This document shows positions 1 to 12,204 of a DNA stretch of 64,000 nucleotides, one piece after another. Position 1 is the first letter of the stretch, and each line of letters starts with the position of its first letter. The translations under genes and the position numbers were made by a program. Below the pieces are notes generated by a model. That model was not told where the DNA came from, did no database searches, and saw only the letters and a list, made by a program, of their open reading frames with translations. Source of the stretch: Rostratula benghalensis (lineage: Eukaryota > Chordata > Aves > Charadriiformes > Rostratulidae); assembly GCA_013399305.1 (NCBI GenBank), contig VXAI01000444.1, positions 62,001-126,000 of the forward strand. Direction: 5' to 3'.

Positions 1-3000
1 GCAGCCCATTTGAGACAGACTTGAGAAGCAACCTTACCTCACACAATTTACGCTTGAACCACCCTTGCAGTAAAGATGATCCTACTTACATGACATCTTT
101 GACTAAATAGAGATTGGTTCTACCAGTATTTTGTTCATATAAGCTTAACTTTCAAGAAAATCTTAGTCATCTCCAAAGACAAAAATTCAGGCTCTTTTTA
201 CATTCATAAAATGTTTTTCTTGCAGCATGCACTGCTCAAAATTGGTAGTTCAAAAATTTGATTGATTGGTGGTGAAAAGTGCCCTTTATCTGAAGTGATT
301 TCAGGACTGATTGGAGCTTGGTTTATCACTTACTTGAACCAAATATCCCTTTATATTTCATTATAACATTGCATATTGGTACCAAACATAGAGCATCAGT
401 GTATGCTCTAAAGCATTTCATATCCTTGGAAAGTCAATACACTCACAGAGTCACTCCCTAATCTAGATTTGTCCTAAAGATTCGGGACAGAAAAAGCACT
501 AGACTATTTCCCAGGTAGCGCTCTCAAAAACAGACAGGAGACAGAGTTTTCCTTTCAACAACACTCCCAGCACAACAGCAGTTGTGCATTTTCCCCTATT
601 GCAGACCGGGCCAGCTCTAACCAGGATTTTTGTAGTGGTGGTTTTTGGGTTTGGTTTTGCTGGCATTGTTGTGAGAGAGGCAGAGTGGAGGCAGCAGAAG
701 CTAGGCTGTTCTTCCACAGTTGCTCTGTTTGCCCATGAGCACAGCAAGGCCTGCTCTTGTGGCCCAAGCACAGGGCTTGTGCTCACCATCAGCACACAGC
801 CACGAGGTGGGAGCCTGGTCAGAGCACGCTGCCACAGGGAAGCACAGCGTGGGACAAGGCCAGCAGCCAGTCACAGCTCCGGCCTAAGGACATCTGCCAT
901 GTGCTGCCAGTTTTGACCTGCACAGGAAAACCTTTGGAAAGCTAAGCCAGCACAAAGGGCTGTCTGCTGAGATAGCTTTCAGCTGGATCAGGGTCTGATC
1001 TAACTGGGCTGAGGAACAACTGTGCCAGTGCAAAGGAGTGGTGAGGACACATGGCCAGGAACGGTGGCAGGAGCATCCCTTCTGGCAGTAACAGGCTTTT
1101 GGAGCCACTCACAGCAACAGCAGAACTGCTGCTCTTTCTCCTGTCTAGTTTTGAGCAGGTGATACCATCAGGATTGTGACTGTGCTACCTCTGCTTTCCT
1201 CCTCTCCCACCAGCCTTGTATCAATCACCTGAGCCAGCTGACCACATGAGCAATGAAGTAAGGAAAACAGGGTTGGCACGGGAGAAACCAAGTTGTCAAC
1301 AGCCACAGCTTAGATCAGCTCAAGCTGTCACAAATGGCACGCTAAGGACCATTTGCCAACTACACTGAGCTGTCACATTTTGGAAGCTACTTAGTTATAC
1401 CGGGAATTTTTCAAATGCTTCCCTTAGACATTCCTTGGCCCAAAATCAAAAAAGAAGCCAGGCCTGGAAACATGCCTTCCTAGGGACAAGCTACCTTTTA
1501 ATCAGGTTGCTTATTTACATCCAAAACCTACATAAAAAGCCTGATGATTCCCTTCAAGTGAGGGGGGGAAGGCAAGGCAGCAAGATCTTGGTTTTCCAAA
1601 CTACATCCTTCCTGGTTTGAGGTAAAAATCGCACATGCTCATCTGAGAGCAAATTAACAAGAGCAGCCACAGCCTGCAGGAAGCACATCCTCTCTATCCT
1701 TTAGGCATTTGCTCTCCTTGGGGGCTGTGGCAGGCAGAACCTACGAGACACTGGGATCACAACCCTCAGCCTCAGAGGAAACCAAATTCAAGGCACCAGC
1801 TATTGGGACACTGAGAGGTCACAATAGAAAAACAAACAAAAAAACCCCAAAATAAAGGTGACCCACAATCCTTAGTGATGGCTTCAGTCACTGCTTAACA
1901 TCATTATATAGGTTTCCCTACTGCTATCTTGTCCTTTAATCCTATACCACAAGGCCTCTTCATCATCCCCTTTCTGTCACAACACTGCTTTAGTCTCTGT
2001 TTGGAGTAGAAGGCAGGACAGAAGTGAAATCTCTCTGCACTATTTCCCCATCCTCTCTCAGGCCCACAGCAAGCATGCCCCTTCCCCTGCCCCCTAGCTG
2101 TGCAGCTCACCACAGGTAAAGGGTGAAGGCACCCTCCCATCCCTCCCATTTAATACTCAAGTTCATTACAGAAGCACTTAACACCATTTGAGGAGTGTTG
2201 GCTTAAACTGATTTCAACTGATAAAGCAGCATGTACTTTCCATCGCTGCACTCCAGCTGAAGGACTGGCAGCTCACAGCAGGACCTTATCACCGTGCTGA
2301 TAACCACTTACTGCAGCTGCCCTTATACCAGAACAGGGTTCCCAGAAGCATGGAAACATTGCACAGCACAAGCAAATTGTAGGCAGCACCTATGTAGGGG
2401 ATATCTCATCTAGAAGATAAAATTCATTAGAAAGTACAAGAATTCCCAAGTCCTGCTGCATTTTGCAAAGCCCTTATTGCACAAGGGCAAGGCAACAAAG
2501 GAGGCAACCACCTGTCTTTGAGCAGCTCCTTGCCATGCTGCAGCAAAGCTCTTTCGGGTGCACTTCTGAGAGGAACAGCATTTGGTCAGATATAATATAA
2601 TATGCCATGTTTAAGACAGGTTTAGCAGCAGGACAGGGTAACCGAAACCTCTGGTGCCACATACCTGCTGCCTGACCTTTATACATAAATTTAGTGATCA
2701 AATCTTTATCTTAATAATATTCAAGGCTTCCCTTAGTCTTGCCATAAAAGAAATCTTCTGTTAGTCTTATCAATATAAAAGGAACACTGAAACAAGTAAT
2801 TGATTCAAATGTAAAATCCTTTTGAGGTAGGATTCCTTAGGATACTGATTTATTCACCCACTGCATGTAGCAATAAGTTTTTCTTTGTAAGGACTAGAAG
2901 GTACTTTTCATTTAAGACTCCCTTGGACTGCCACTTGAATTGGAAATTGCTGACATATGTTAGGGCTGGGGTATAGCTAAACCCACCTACTATGCAGCTT

Positions 3001-5040
3001 CTTTTATCTAGACATAAGTTTAAAAAGGCTGGTAAGTCTCCCTACACAATTGTATGTGTTACAATGTTCTGTTTTGACAGGTTCAGCTCACACAGAGTTC
3101 TATAACATGTTTTAGACAAAAGGCACCTAATGCTTCATAGATTTTGTAGAGGCAGGATTCACTCCCTCAGAAGAAGCTGTATTTATCATGACTTATCATA
3201 AAGAGCAACAACAAATTGGGGGAGTAGCAAGGAGAAGATGAGATTGTCACACCACAGCATACCCTGACTTTTACTTCTGGTTTTGCAATGCTTCTGCATT
3301 TCAGCTTCAAAAAGACACTCTCACTGGCCCAAATAGCATCCCCTAAGTTTCATGCAGACGAATATTCATATTTCACGTATTTATCCTGAGGTTCAAATCA
3401 CTACGGACTCTCAGAATGACAGGCAACTTAAGAGGAGGGGTAGGAAGAAGAATGAATAAAAACCTGGAGTTTAACAAGCAGTTTTACAGACTCCCAAGTT
3501 TGGAAAGGGGTCGTGTTCATGCTCCTGGAGGCTGCACTAAACAGAACATCCCCAGATGCTCACTGACAGATCTGGAAACAAATTGTCACCATTAACACTG
3601 GCAGAACAACTGAGAGATGTGAAGTGAAAATATTTACCATCTACTATGAAACAGAGCATAATTCCAATATTCCTTTGTGTATAAAATAATTTGGGTTTCA
3701 ATATATTCCTTCCAGATCCATTTCATCTTCAGAATTTCAGTAGCTATCACCATATAAACCACCCAAAATGGATGTTTCAGCATTTAAGACCAAAGATCAT
3801 CAGTTCATAAACACTGTAGAAGTTGGTGAGCATGAAAAACCTTACCAATGAGCCCATAAAACTCTAAAACCAAAGATATTTAAGTTCTATTTCCAGTCCT
3901 TGAAGCCTTGATATGAACAGCTGTAGCCAAAATATTTGAAATCTTGGATCAGTAAAGTTTGACAATGAGAATTACCTAACTAAATAGCAGACCCACATTC
4001 TGCAATTGCTTTGGAGGAATGTGCAGGAGCTTAGAGCCTAAAGCAGAGGTTGGGGTTTGGAGCATGTGCAGGGGAGGGATCAGGGAACCAGTATCTGTGT
4101 ACGGAGCGGTTCCTCAGAAAGGCGTGCAGAGTGAGGGAAGTGCTGGGGGCAAGCATGACCACTTAGCCCTTCGTGCTCAGCAGCTTCATATGTAAAATGA
4201 AGTGTTGGCCTACAATGCAAAAGGATTTCAAGCACAAAGACAAGTGTCCCAAAAATGGGTGCTTCTTGGGTTTTATCAGAACCAAAAAAGCAGAGCTGAG
4301 ACAACTGTTATATTAATACAATAGATGCAAAGACCATCAGCAGAGAGATGCTCAAGGAAGGCTAAAGACCTGGTAGAGCCTGAAGCAGAGAAGGATCAAC
4401 GTAAAGGGTCTAGACCATAAAGTTCTGCAATATTAGATACGCTTCACAAGTATTTCACAGAAAACAAGTAAACCTTCTCTGACACAACACACAACACCCA
4501 CGTCACTGACATCTGCTCTCTAGAGGCGACAATTACCACCAGAAAGCCACCTTGTCATAACTGGCCTTCCCTGGATCACATACCAAAGTGGTTTATTTAT
4601 GAGCAATTTTTCAAGGCAGCTGAGACCTACAAGGCCCTGAGCGTGGACAACTGCCACGTGCCTACTTTCCCTACCTTGACGCTGCTGCCCCACTGCTCTG
4701 CTGTTTATGCTGCAGAAAGCAACTTAGATCATGCCAAGTCTAACACAGCACCTCTCATATCAAGCACACCAGGATGGAAGAAGCACCAACCCCTCCATGC
4801 AGCCCATCCACGTGTAAAGGACAACAGGCAGAGCAGATAGCAGGCAAAAATAAAGAGGCAAGAGCCAAACAGAAGACCCATCTGAGAGAAGCACTAGCAA
4901 AAAGTTGCTATTTTGTTAAAGAACAAACAGAGATGCACGTCAGGATTACTATTAGAAGGAAAAAAAAAAGTCTAGATTAAGGCAGGAAGAGGTCAGGCAC
5001 AGAAAAAAAAACCCCAAAACAAACCAAAAACAAAAAAACC
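1..5040. other. No recognised gene; AT-rich unique sequence
   Basis: No exon with recognisable coding content, RNA gene or identifiable repeat. If the minus-strand gene is real this is its intronic sequence. Weak minus-strand exon-like segments near 4,676-4,710 and 3,845-3,862 have plausible splice borders but unrecognisable peptides and are not called. A-rich runs lie at about 4,960-5,040. Confidence 0.6.
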
Positions 5041-5043
5041 TAC

Positions 5044-5089
5044 CAGGAATACGTGTCATCCTTTCCCAGGCCATTCAGCCACAGTACTG
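5044..5089 (-). CDS. Possible second exon of the minus-strand gene
   Basis: On the minus strand a pyrimidine-rich tract (TCTCCTGTCTTCTTCTCAG) precedes a 46-base segment ending at a GTAGGT donor. Joined to the exon at 6355-6379 it stays open only in the ATG frame, reading VLWLNGLGKDDTYS. The acceptor is a tandem CAGCAG (NAGNAG), so one residue may be optional. No family is recognised and no exon further left is convincing. Confidence 0.25.
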
Positions 5090-5929
5090 CTGAGAAGAAG
5101 ACAGGAGAATGACAGCTCTCCTTGCCCAGGGAAGGTGAATTTGTCAGATTATCACCTAACTGTATCAAAAGTTAATACAAATATCTGACACAGAGAAAGC
5201 TGGGTCTCAAACATAAGGTACCATTTAAACCACAGGACTCAGCTGTCCCCTCCTCAGCATTCCCTACTCAGTGGCTTCAGAGATCTCATCACCACCCCAG
5301 CCCCTATGGAGCCTTTGCAAAGCAGGGTACCTGCCACAGAGAAGGCAGCTGCCTAAACAGCGTGTGCTGTAATATCCAAATATTAACAGATTCATAAGAA
5401 AGCAAAAACATCCATCAATCTTGTACATTTGGGCTACTACTCTGCTTTCAAGCTTCATTACTCAGACACCATCAGTAATTTGCTTCTCACTATCACTCTC
5501 ATCTTTAAAAGCAGGGCTGAGAAAATTATCTTCCAGGTAGGTCATCTGAGAAAGTAAGTACTCACATCCTCACTTGTTCCAAAAAACACAAAATCAACTC
5601 CACCGCAGAACAGTGAGTTTCCCTGACCCTGCCTGAGAATAATTTTTACTCAGTGGTTTATTTTACATTGACATTTCTTCCTTAATCAAGTTCCTTGTGC
5701 AACTGGATGGAGCACACAACAAGGAAGGGATCTCCTACAGTCGATGGCCCCCTCCTCCCAGGGAGCCAGCCTTGCTGTACTTTCGTTGCTGTTCACTGCT
5801 TTCCAAAACAAATCCGATGTGAAAAATAAGCAAAGGAAAGCAGACTCATGGCAAAGCCCAGGAGGCCTGCAGCCAGGAACACAAGGCACCACTAGATTAT
5901 CTGTCGGGAAACAGCTACAAAAAACTTTT

Positions 5930-7310
5930 CTGCTCTCCGGAGCCGGGGGAGGCAGACAGGACGAGGGAGCTCACCGAACGCCGGTGACACCACATGCTCG
6001 TTTCGGGGACCTGAAACGCGGCTCAAAACCGGTCCCTAATGTCGGGGAGAGAGCACAGGCCGCAGATCGGAGCGAGGGGCTCCCCTGAGGCCCGCTCCCT
6101 CCAGCCCCGCGGCGGCTCCGCAGTACCGGCCGGGCCCCCGGCACCCGCCCAAGGCAACGGCGGGAACAGCCAGTGGCCGGCACGGCTCCCGGGCCCGACC
6201 CCGCCGTGCACGCAGGCCCAGCCCTGCAGCGGGCAGCGCAGAGGTCAGCGCAGCGGAGGCTGGCAGGCAGCGTCCCACCGCCACAGGCCCTGCTAGCGGC
6301 AGGAGCGGGCCAGGCACGGGCAGCGTCACCACTAGAGGACTCAGGCCGCCTTACCTGCGCCGAAGGGCCCGGCGAGCATGTCGGAGCAGGGACGACCGTT
6401 CCGCCCTCAGGCCACTGGCTCCATGGTGCCTGCAGCGGCCGAGGCAACACAGAGGAAACACCTCTCCGCTAGACCCCTCGCCGCCCCTCGCCGCCGCTTC
6501 CGGCAGCGCCACAGCGCGCACGGCAGACACTTGGACCCCACGGCGCCCTGCGCATGCGCACAACCGCACGGCCCATCCCCGGCCGCGTCGAATAAGTCGC
6601 GGGGGAAAGCCGTGCGCCTGCGTGGGACAGCCCGCCACCGCCGGTCGGCGCTTCCTCTTAAAGGGGTCGCACAGACGTCGCCTGCTCTGTCTGTCCCCTC
6701 TCCCCCTGCGGTGGCGGTGGTAGCGGCGGCGGCCACGGCCACGCAGCCCTGCCCCGCGCTGCTCTCAGCCCCAGGGAGCCCTGAACTCAGGACGGAGCCC
6801 GGGAGGCCGCACCGTTACCCCCGCAAGGCTGAGGCACAGGGGTGGGCCTGTCCGTCCCCCTTGGGGCGGCTGGGGCAGCTGCCGGCCCTGCGGAACGGGA
6901 CAAAGCCTCATCCAACCCCAGCACAGAGGGGCACGACTGGGGGCGGGCAGTGGGCGCCCCGCTACGGCTGCGGTTGCCGGGGGGCCGCGAGCATGGCTGT
7001 GCTGGTTCCCAGGCTGGCCCTTGGCCTCTGCTCTGGTACTGGCTCCAGTTGCCCTTTCTGCAGACTGGGGCCATGGCGCTCCCTCTCTCCCTTGGGGCAT
7101 TTTGTCTCTCCTGCCTTGTCCGTTTGTTTCCCTTGGAGCTCTCCGGGGGCTCTGGCAATGCTGAGGCACGGCTGTGTGAGTTTCCTGTTCCCAGAGAAGG
7201 CAGCAGGAGGCACGCTGTGGGGATCAGCGTCTGCGACCTACAGCCCACCCTACGGCCAGGCATGGCTTCCCGGGAGATGGCAACTGAGAGGTGGTGGGAG
7301 GGCATGAGGG
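5930..7310. promoter_or_regulatory. CpG-island promoter, possibly bidirectional
   Basis: Strongly CpG-rich, densest at about 5,930-6,980. It holds a perfect palindromic NRF1 site TGCGCATGCGCA (6549-6560) and an ETS-type CGCTTCCGGC (6495-6504). On the minus strand an ATG at 6379 leads to a strong donor GCGCAG/GTAAGG at 6354, so transcription leftward is plausible. No convincing rightward exon was found. The large open frames in this island, up to 309 codons, are explained by the scarcity of stops in GC-rich DNA. Confidence 0.7.
6355..6379 (-). CDS. Possible first coding exon of a minus-strand gene
   Basis: On the minus strand, ATG at 6379 reads MLAGPFGA and one extra base, then a strong 5' splice site CAG/GTAAGG. 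It lies about 170 bases downstream of the NRF1 palindrome, consistent with a first exon. The gene is not recognised and would run off the left edge. It could also be untranslated leader. Confidence 0.3.
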
Positions 7311-8855
7311 ACTGTGAGCCACGGGCCGAGGGCAGCAGCGTGGCCATTCTAGCGTAGGTTGTTACCCTGCAGCGGCTGTGTATCCTCCATGGGGGTACAT
7401 CACTGTCACCTTGTCTGCACCATTCTTGAATCTGTTCACCAGATCACTTGGGCGCGCTCATTGCTGGGGATCTTGGCCCCATCTCACAGACCCTGTACGC
7501 GCTGCTTTGAGAGGTCCAGCCCCTTCTGTAGTATTCACCTGTGCTGCCACTTCTTCAGCGAGGCAGGAAAATGTCAGCAGCCTGCCAAGAGATTTTTGAA
7601 CCCTGTCTATGGACATGTCTAAGGAACACCATGTATCACAGGGCAAACTGTACCCCCATCCTGCTTCAAGGCTTCTGTCTTGCATGGAGACTGCTGATGG
7701 CATGGGACAAGAGTTTTACAGCAGAGACTTCAGCATGTTTACTGTAGATCTGTTCTGCCCTTGAAGGGAGAACAGGGCCCTTGCAGGACACAAGCCTTCA
7801 TCATACCATCAATTTCTGGTGCTTAATAATAATAAAAAAAGTGTAGTGGGCATGGTCCACGCAGCAGAGGCTGAGTGGAAGGGGAGTTGAGTGCACAAGC
7901 AGAGGCTTGGAGAGCCAACAGCCACACATGCAGACATGACACAACGAAAACTGTGCAGGGCTGTCTCCTGGATCCCCTGGCCCCCAAGCCACAGTCTGTT
8001 TATTGAGCCCACCTTCCTCTCAGCCCCTGGGCTGCTAGACCGGAGGTGCAAATGCTCCTTCCAGTCTCCCATGTCAAGGTCAACAGCAGCAGAGGAAGGG
8101 AACTCAGAGTCTATCTGCAGCAGACAATGGTGAGCCACCTTCGTGCTCTTCTCCTTTGTTCTACCCAGTACCTGTGGTTTTCAAAACCACTCAGATTGGC
8201 CTCAGGGCTGCCAGCAGCCTCCCCAGTTCCCTGTGGTTTGCCCTGCTTGGATTCTCAGTATCTTATCACAGGTTTCATGCATCTATATGGATGTGTTACC
8301 TGTATCTATATGTTAAAAAAGTTATGATCACTGTCTCCTCCTTCCCTGTCCATGCAGGGTTCCCTCTACAAACCCAAGTCACAGCTGGACCGCTCCTGGA
8401 GCAGGCTGGAAGATGCCCATCCCAGCACCAGCATTGATTCCTGTGGACATCAAGGGGCCAATGACTTAGGCAAGTGCTGGCTGAAGGAGTGCAAACCTGG
8501 CCGGGTTGTGCACACTGTGGGGGGAGCTCACTCCTCAAACTGCACTCACCTCCGGCACGCAGGACAGGCTTGCCCAGCTGAGTGCACCCAGGAATCCTGG
8601 AGGCAGCTCCCACTCAGCACCTGGTGATGATGCCACCAGCCTTGTCTTCACCTTGAAGTGAAGCAGCTGTTTTCATTAAACAGCCTTTTGTTCAACTGCA
8701 GAAATGATGAATGGAGTTGTTTACTTTGAGGAAAACCACAAAAAACCCCTACAAACCAGAATGCTGGTGAATCTGTGTCCTGTGCCATGCCCAGGCTGGA
8801 GATCATGCAATGCTGTATGACTTGGGGTTCCCAGCATCCAAAGGGATGTGAGATT
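7311..8855. other. No recognised gene, unique sequence
   Basis: GC-moderate sequence right of the CpG island. Open frames here are under 110 codons, overlap on both strands and resemble no known family. A non-coding transcript from the CpG island is possible but unsupported. Confidence 0.5.
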
Positions 8856-8856
8856 A

Positions 8857-8862
8857 TACTAC

Positions 8863-8896
<34 letters not shown>

Positions 8897-8934
8897 GTTA
8901 TTATTGTTGTTGTTATTATTATTATTATTATTAT
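8857..8934. repeat. (ATT)n trinucleotide microsatellite
   Basis: About 78 bases of ATT/TTA repeats, interrupted by GTT units (TTGTTATTATTGTTGTTG) in the second half. The interrupted structure suggests an older, partly stabilised array. Confidence 0.95.
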
Positions 8935-9505
8935 CTCCAGGTCTTTTAATTTAATGGTATTTTAATATACCTTACAGAGGTAAGGTATAGTTACCTTACA
9001 GAGTCTGAGTGTCTTTCATGCTGGGACCCCGAAAGAGTGGCAGCCTCTTGTGCCTCTGTGCTTTGTGTTTGGTTTTGGTGACAGGATCCTGGACAGAAAT
9101 GCCTTTCTGGAAATAGGGCAGTGAGGAAAAGAGTGCTGGTGTGCCTGGTTGGGCCCAGGCACAGCTGTGGGTGGCCATTGCACGGTTTTTTGGCCTGGCT
9201 GACACCCCACAGGGAGCTGGAGGAAGGAGTTATCCACATGTCCTATGCCTACTGAAATATTTCCTTGTCTCCAAAAAGAAGGGGAAAGGAAAGGAAAGCC
9301 TTAGTTGGAGTCACATTAAGTGCAGTGGTTATGAGTGTGCTTGCAGCGGACATGGGAGCATTTCCACCTCACGTGAAGGTGAGTGCAAAAGCAGCGGTGC
9401 AGGGGTCCCTGCAGCAGCTGGGGCCAGGGGGGAGGAACAGAGCCCCCCATGAGCAGAGCATGCTGAGGCCCGAGCCGCTTGCCACACGAGTGAGCAGTGG
9501 GATGA

Positions 9506-9760
9506 GTGCTCTGGGACTTGGGTGCTGAGGAGTGGGCAGAGGTCTTGGAGGATGAGTATGGCAGCAGCATCGCTACCCATCCACCAGTGATTAAGAAAGC
9601 AAATGGGTCCCTGGTGGCAGCCCAGCACACCCCTGTTCTCAGACAAAGAGAGTTGCAAAATCTGAGAGAAATGCTAGGAGAAAAGCTGGCACTGTGGCTG
9701 CTACATGCCTGGGACCTCGGGACAGGTAGTCCTGATTCCGGAAGGGACAGGGTGAATTGA
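9506..9760 (+). pseudogene. Possible ERV gag-like remnant
   Basis: An open stretch of 84 codons lies about 120 bases before LTR sequence in the same orientation. Its leucine- and glutamate-rich helical character resembles gag-derived frames common in bird endogenous retroviruses, but the resemblance is from general familiarity only. It is short, lacks a zinc knuckle and continues into no other retroviral frame. It could be chance. Confidence 0.25.
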
Positions 9761-9883
9761 CCCCTGGCTCTAGCAGGGGCACAGGTATCCCGTCCCCTGG
9801 GAGCCATGCCTGGGGGTAGCCGGGAGCTGGCGAGGAAGGGGAGGAGAGGAAGTCGGTGGTGACAGCGGCGGTCTGAGGTGTGG

Positions 9884-10079
9884 TCAGTATCATAATCATG
9901 TTTTTTTATACTTTATCCACGTTACTGTTACTCTTCTGTTGTTCTGTTAAACTGCCTTTGTCCCAACCCATGAGTTTTGCCTTTTTCTTCCAATTTTGCC
10001 CTTCCAGCTGTGGATGGGTTCAATAGAGAGCACCTGCCACATGGTTCTTTGTTGCCATCTGAGGCTGAAACCACGACAA
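9884..10079 (+). mobile_element. ERV LTR, 3' part, plus orientation
   Basis: This matches the 3' portion of a common bird ERV LTR: the TTAAACTGCCTTTGTCCCAA stretch, CCCATGAGTTTTGCC, and the terminal AAACCACGACAA. The 5' half with the TGTCCTGG start is not found to the left, so the copy is truncated or belongs to a divergent subfamily. No intact viral gene is attached. Confidence 0.65.
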
Positions 10080-10109
10080 GCATCCATTCAAACCCTCAAC
10101 ACTAAATGT

Positions 10110-10560
10110 GCTCAGGAGCCACCTCATCAAACCTGCCAGTGGCTGTGGGGACACTGTACCTTGCCTTGGGACTGGGGGGACAAAGTAGCACTTTGGGACA
10201 AAGGGAGAAAGAAAAGCAACTTATGAGCTGAGATAAAGACAGTTTAATAGAGCAATAACAGAAAAATAAAAATAATAATGACACAAACCACTCTCACCAC
10301 TGGGTGAACTGGCACCTTCTCAAGCAGTGATTGCAGATTCCCACCCACTGGCCAACCCGCATTTATATACTGAGCATGAGTTTATGGTATTGAATACTTC
10401 ATTGCCCATTCCATCATTTTGTTTCTTCTATGGGAAGCTGAAAAAAGTCCTTCAATAGTGTAAATATCGCTTAGCAACATACCCAATGGACATTATTGAC
10501 ACTACTTTCACAGCCCTCACTAGAAACAAAATGAACTCTTTCCCAGCTGAAATCAGGACA
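10110..10560 (-). mobile_element. ERV solo-LTR-like copy, minus orientation
   Basis: Read on the minus strand it starts TGTCCTGATTTCAGCTGGGA at 10560, the typical start of this bird LTR family. It carries a TATA box (GTATATAAAT, 10370-10361) and ends in the ATTAAACTGTCTTTATCTCA stretch near 10,230. The left boundary is uncertain because U5 is diverged. It lies tail-to-tail with the plus-oriented LTR fragment ending at 10,079. Confidence 0.75.
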
Positions 10561-11325
10561 AGGAGCAACTATCTCAAGAAACTTTTCTAACCTTTGCATC
10601 TAGAAAACTTTACCACTTGCTGCTAAATCATCCATTACCAGATTCCTGAATATCTCGTAGGTGTCAATACCACCTTGTCCATACCCTCTTCCCTAGACAG
10701 AGATCCCAGCTGCTTGGGTGCCCTACCCTCTGATTCTAAGCCCCTGGCCCTGTTATCCCAGCACTGGAGCAGTCAGGTGACTATTTGCTCACCTGGATGA
10801 CAACTGACATGTTTTCGTATATCTTGTAGCTCACCTGGGAATAAGGATTGTGTTATCACCTTTGGTTCTTTCCCCTGTTCTCATGGTGATTCTGGTTCAT
10901 CTTCATCCCTGACTAAGCAAACTGATTTTTTTTGTGTGTATTTCTTCTTTTGCATAGGGGCAGCTGATACTGGCTGGTTGGTTCTCTGCATCAGTAGCTG
11001 CAGCGTCTGTCACTGGTGTCTGAGTAGCCGCAGTGTTCATCCACTGTCACGGTACCCATCAGAACCTGTTTTCTTCAACCTGCAGCATCCCTACAACAGA
11101 GACATCCTCAAAAATGTTTAATCTCCCCTGTATTCATGGCAGCTATGCCAAGGGCCCACCAGTACCCTTTTGGGTCCTGGAAGTGGACCCTGAGGCAGTC
11201 TGTGCCAAGTTTACATGGGTCCTCTGGGCTGGTCACCTTGGGTTGCTTTTGCCACTTGTCCCCTCTTAAGTTCATTGCAGCCTTCAATACAAGCAACTAT
11301 TGGGTTCCTCCACTCCTTTTTGTTC
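10561..11325 (-). mobile_element. Possible degenerate ERV internal region
   Basis: This segment lies between two LTR-like segments of the same orientation. A stretch at about 11,110-11,280 resembles internal sequence often seen with this bird ERV family, by recollection only. No open retroviral frame remains and every frame has multiple stops. It could instead be unique sequence between independent LTR insertions. Confidence 0.3.
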
Positions 11326-11445
11326 ATACTCCATCCTGAGCATGATGTCATATAGTAGGGCATATTCCTTTGGTCAGTCTGGGTCAGCTTTGCTCAGCCC
11401 CAGCTGCATCCTCCCCCAGCTGCCTGCTCATCCCCAGTTCCTTGG
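11326..11445 (-). mobile_element. Partial ERV LTR, minus orientation
   Basis: The segment has the LTR motifs GAGCATGATGTCATATAG, CCTTTGGTCAGTCTGGGTCA and GCTGCCTGCTCATCCCCAG, in the same order and orientation as the U3 region of the LTR at 10,110-10,560, but from a different subfamily. Both ends are lost. Confidence 0.55.
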
Positions 11446-12190
11446 TCCTCGGTGGGCAAAACTCATCCATGCAGAAATTGTGGCACATAGGCCAGGAGCA
11501 ATGTACTTCAACTTGGGAGAAGCAGCAGACACTCACTGCTCTCTATATGTATGCAGTATGTAAAATAACTTCTTTGCTTTACCTCATGGAGCTTTTGCTC
11601 GCTGCGTGCTGTGTGTCAGCAAACAAAGCTGGGTGCCCCTCCCCTCCAGCTGCCCCCTCCTTGGCTGCTGGAGCAGGGAGAGGTGCTTGCTGGGGTCTGC
11701 ACCATCACTGAGTTCTGAGGCACGTGGCTAGGAGTGGAGCTGGATAGCTTGGAATGGTGCAGGGCAATAATCTCAGTCCACACCCAGTGGGAAAGGGGGA
11801 AATCAATCGGTGATTGCACTGTGCATAGAAAAGAACTTTGATGTAGGATGATAATCAAGCACAAGTGTATATGAGGCACAACTGAACTTCCAGAATGATA
11901 GCCCTAAATTTCTTTTGTGTGGACCACACATTTTATAGCACAACCACCAGGCACACTGCAATCTGTTTCCTTTCCCAGGTGAAGGTGCATAATTGCTGTA
12001 AAACACTTTGCATTAGCCAGCATCATGGCCCTAATTGGTAAGGGATCAGGAAAAAATGGATGCGATACAGTTACCCATTTATTCACTGCTCATAAGTCTT
12101 AGATAAATCTATAAAGTGCTTTTTCATCCAGGCCTAGTTTAGGTTTTTTTAACTGGCAAGATAGTTTTACAGGGATACTCACAAGGAATT
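11446..12190. other. No recognised gene or repeat
   Basis: Between the LTR fragment and the CR1 copy. Short frames only, overlapping on both strands, with no recognisable content. Confidence 0.5.
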
Positions 12191-12204
12191 AAAATACCTT
12201 TTTG

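Noticed and set aside
40..90. Minus-strand exon ending at a GTAAGG donor near position 40
   Set aside because: The donor is good, but there is no pyrimidine tract for an acceptor and the coding content is unrecognised.
3845..4710. Further minus-strand exons at 4,676-4,710 and 3,845-3,862
   Set aside because: Splice borders are plausible and frames can be joined, but the exons are 35 and 18 bases, the peptides are unrecognised, and the chance of such matches over several kilobases is high.
5971..6450. 159-codon minus-strand frame in the CpG island
   Set aside because: Same compositional effect. Its frame closes at once in the candidate second exon at 5,044-5,089.
6378..7307. 309-codon open frame in the left CpG island
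   Set aside because: GC-rich DNA has few stops, and overlapping long frames exist on both strands. The peptide is Pro/Ala/Arg/Gly-rich with no domain.
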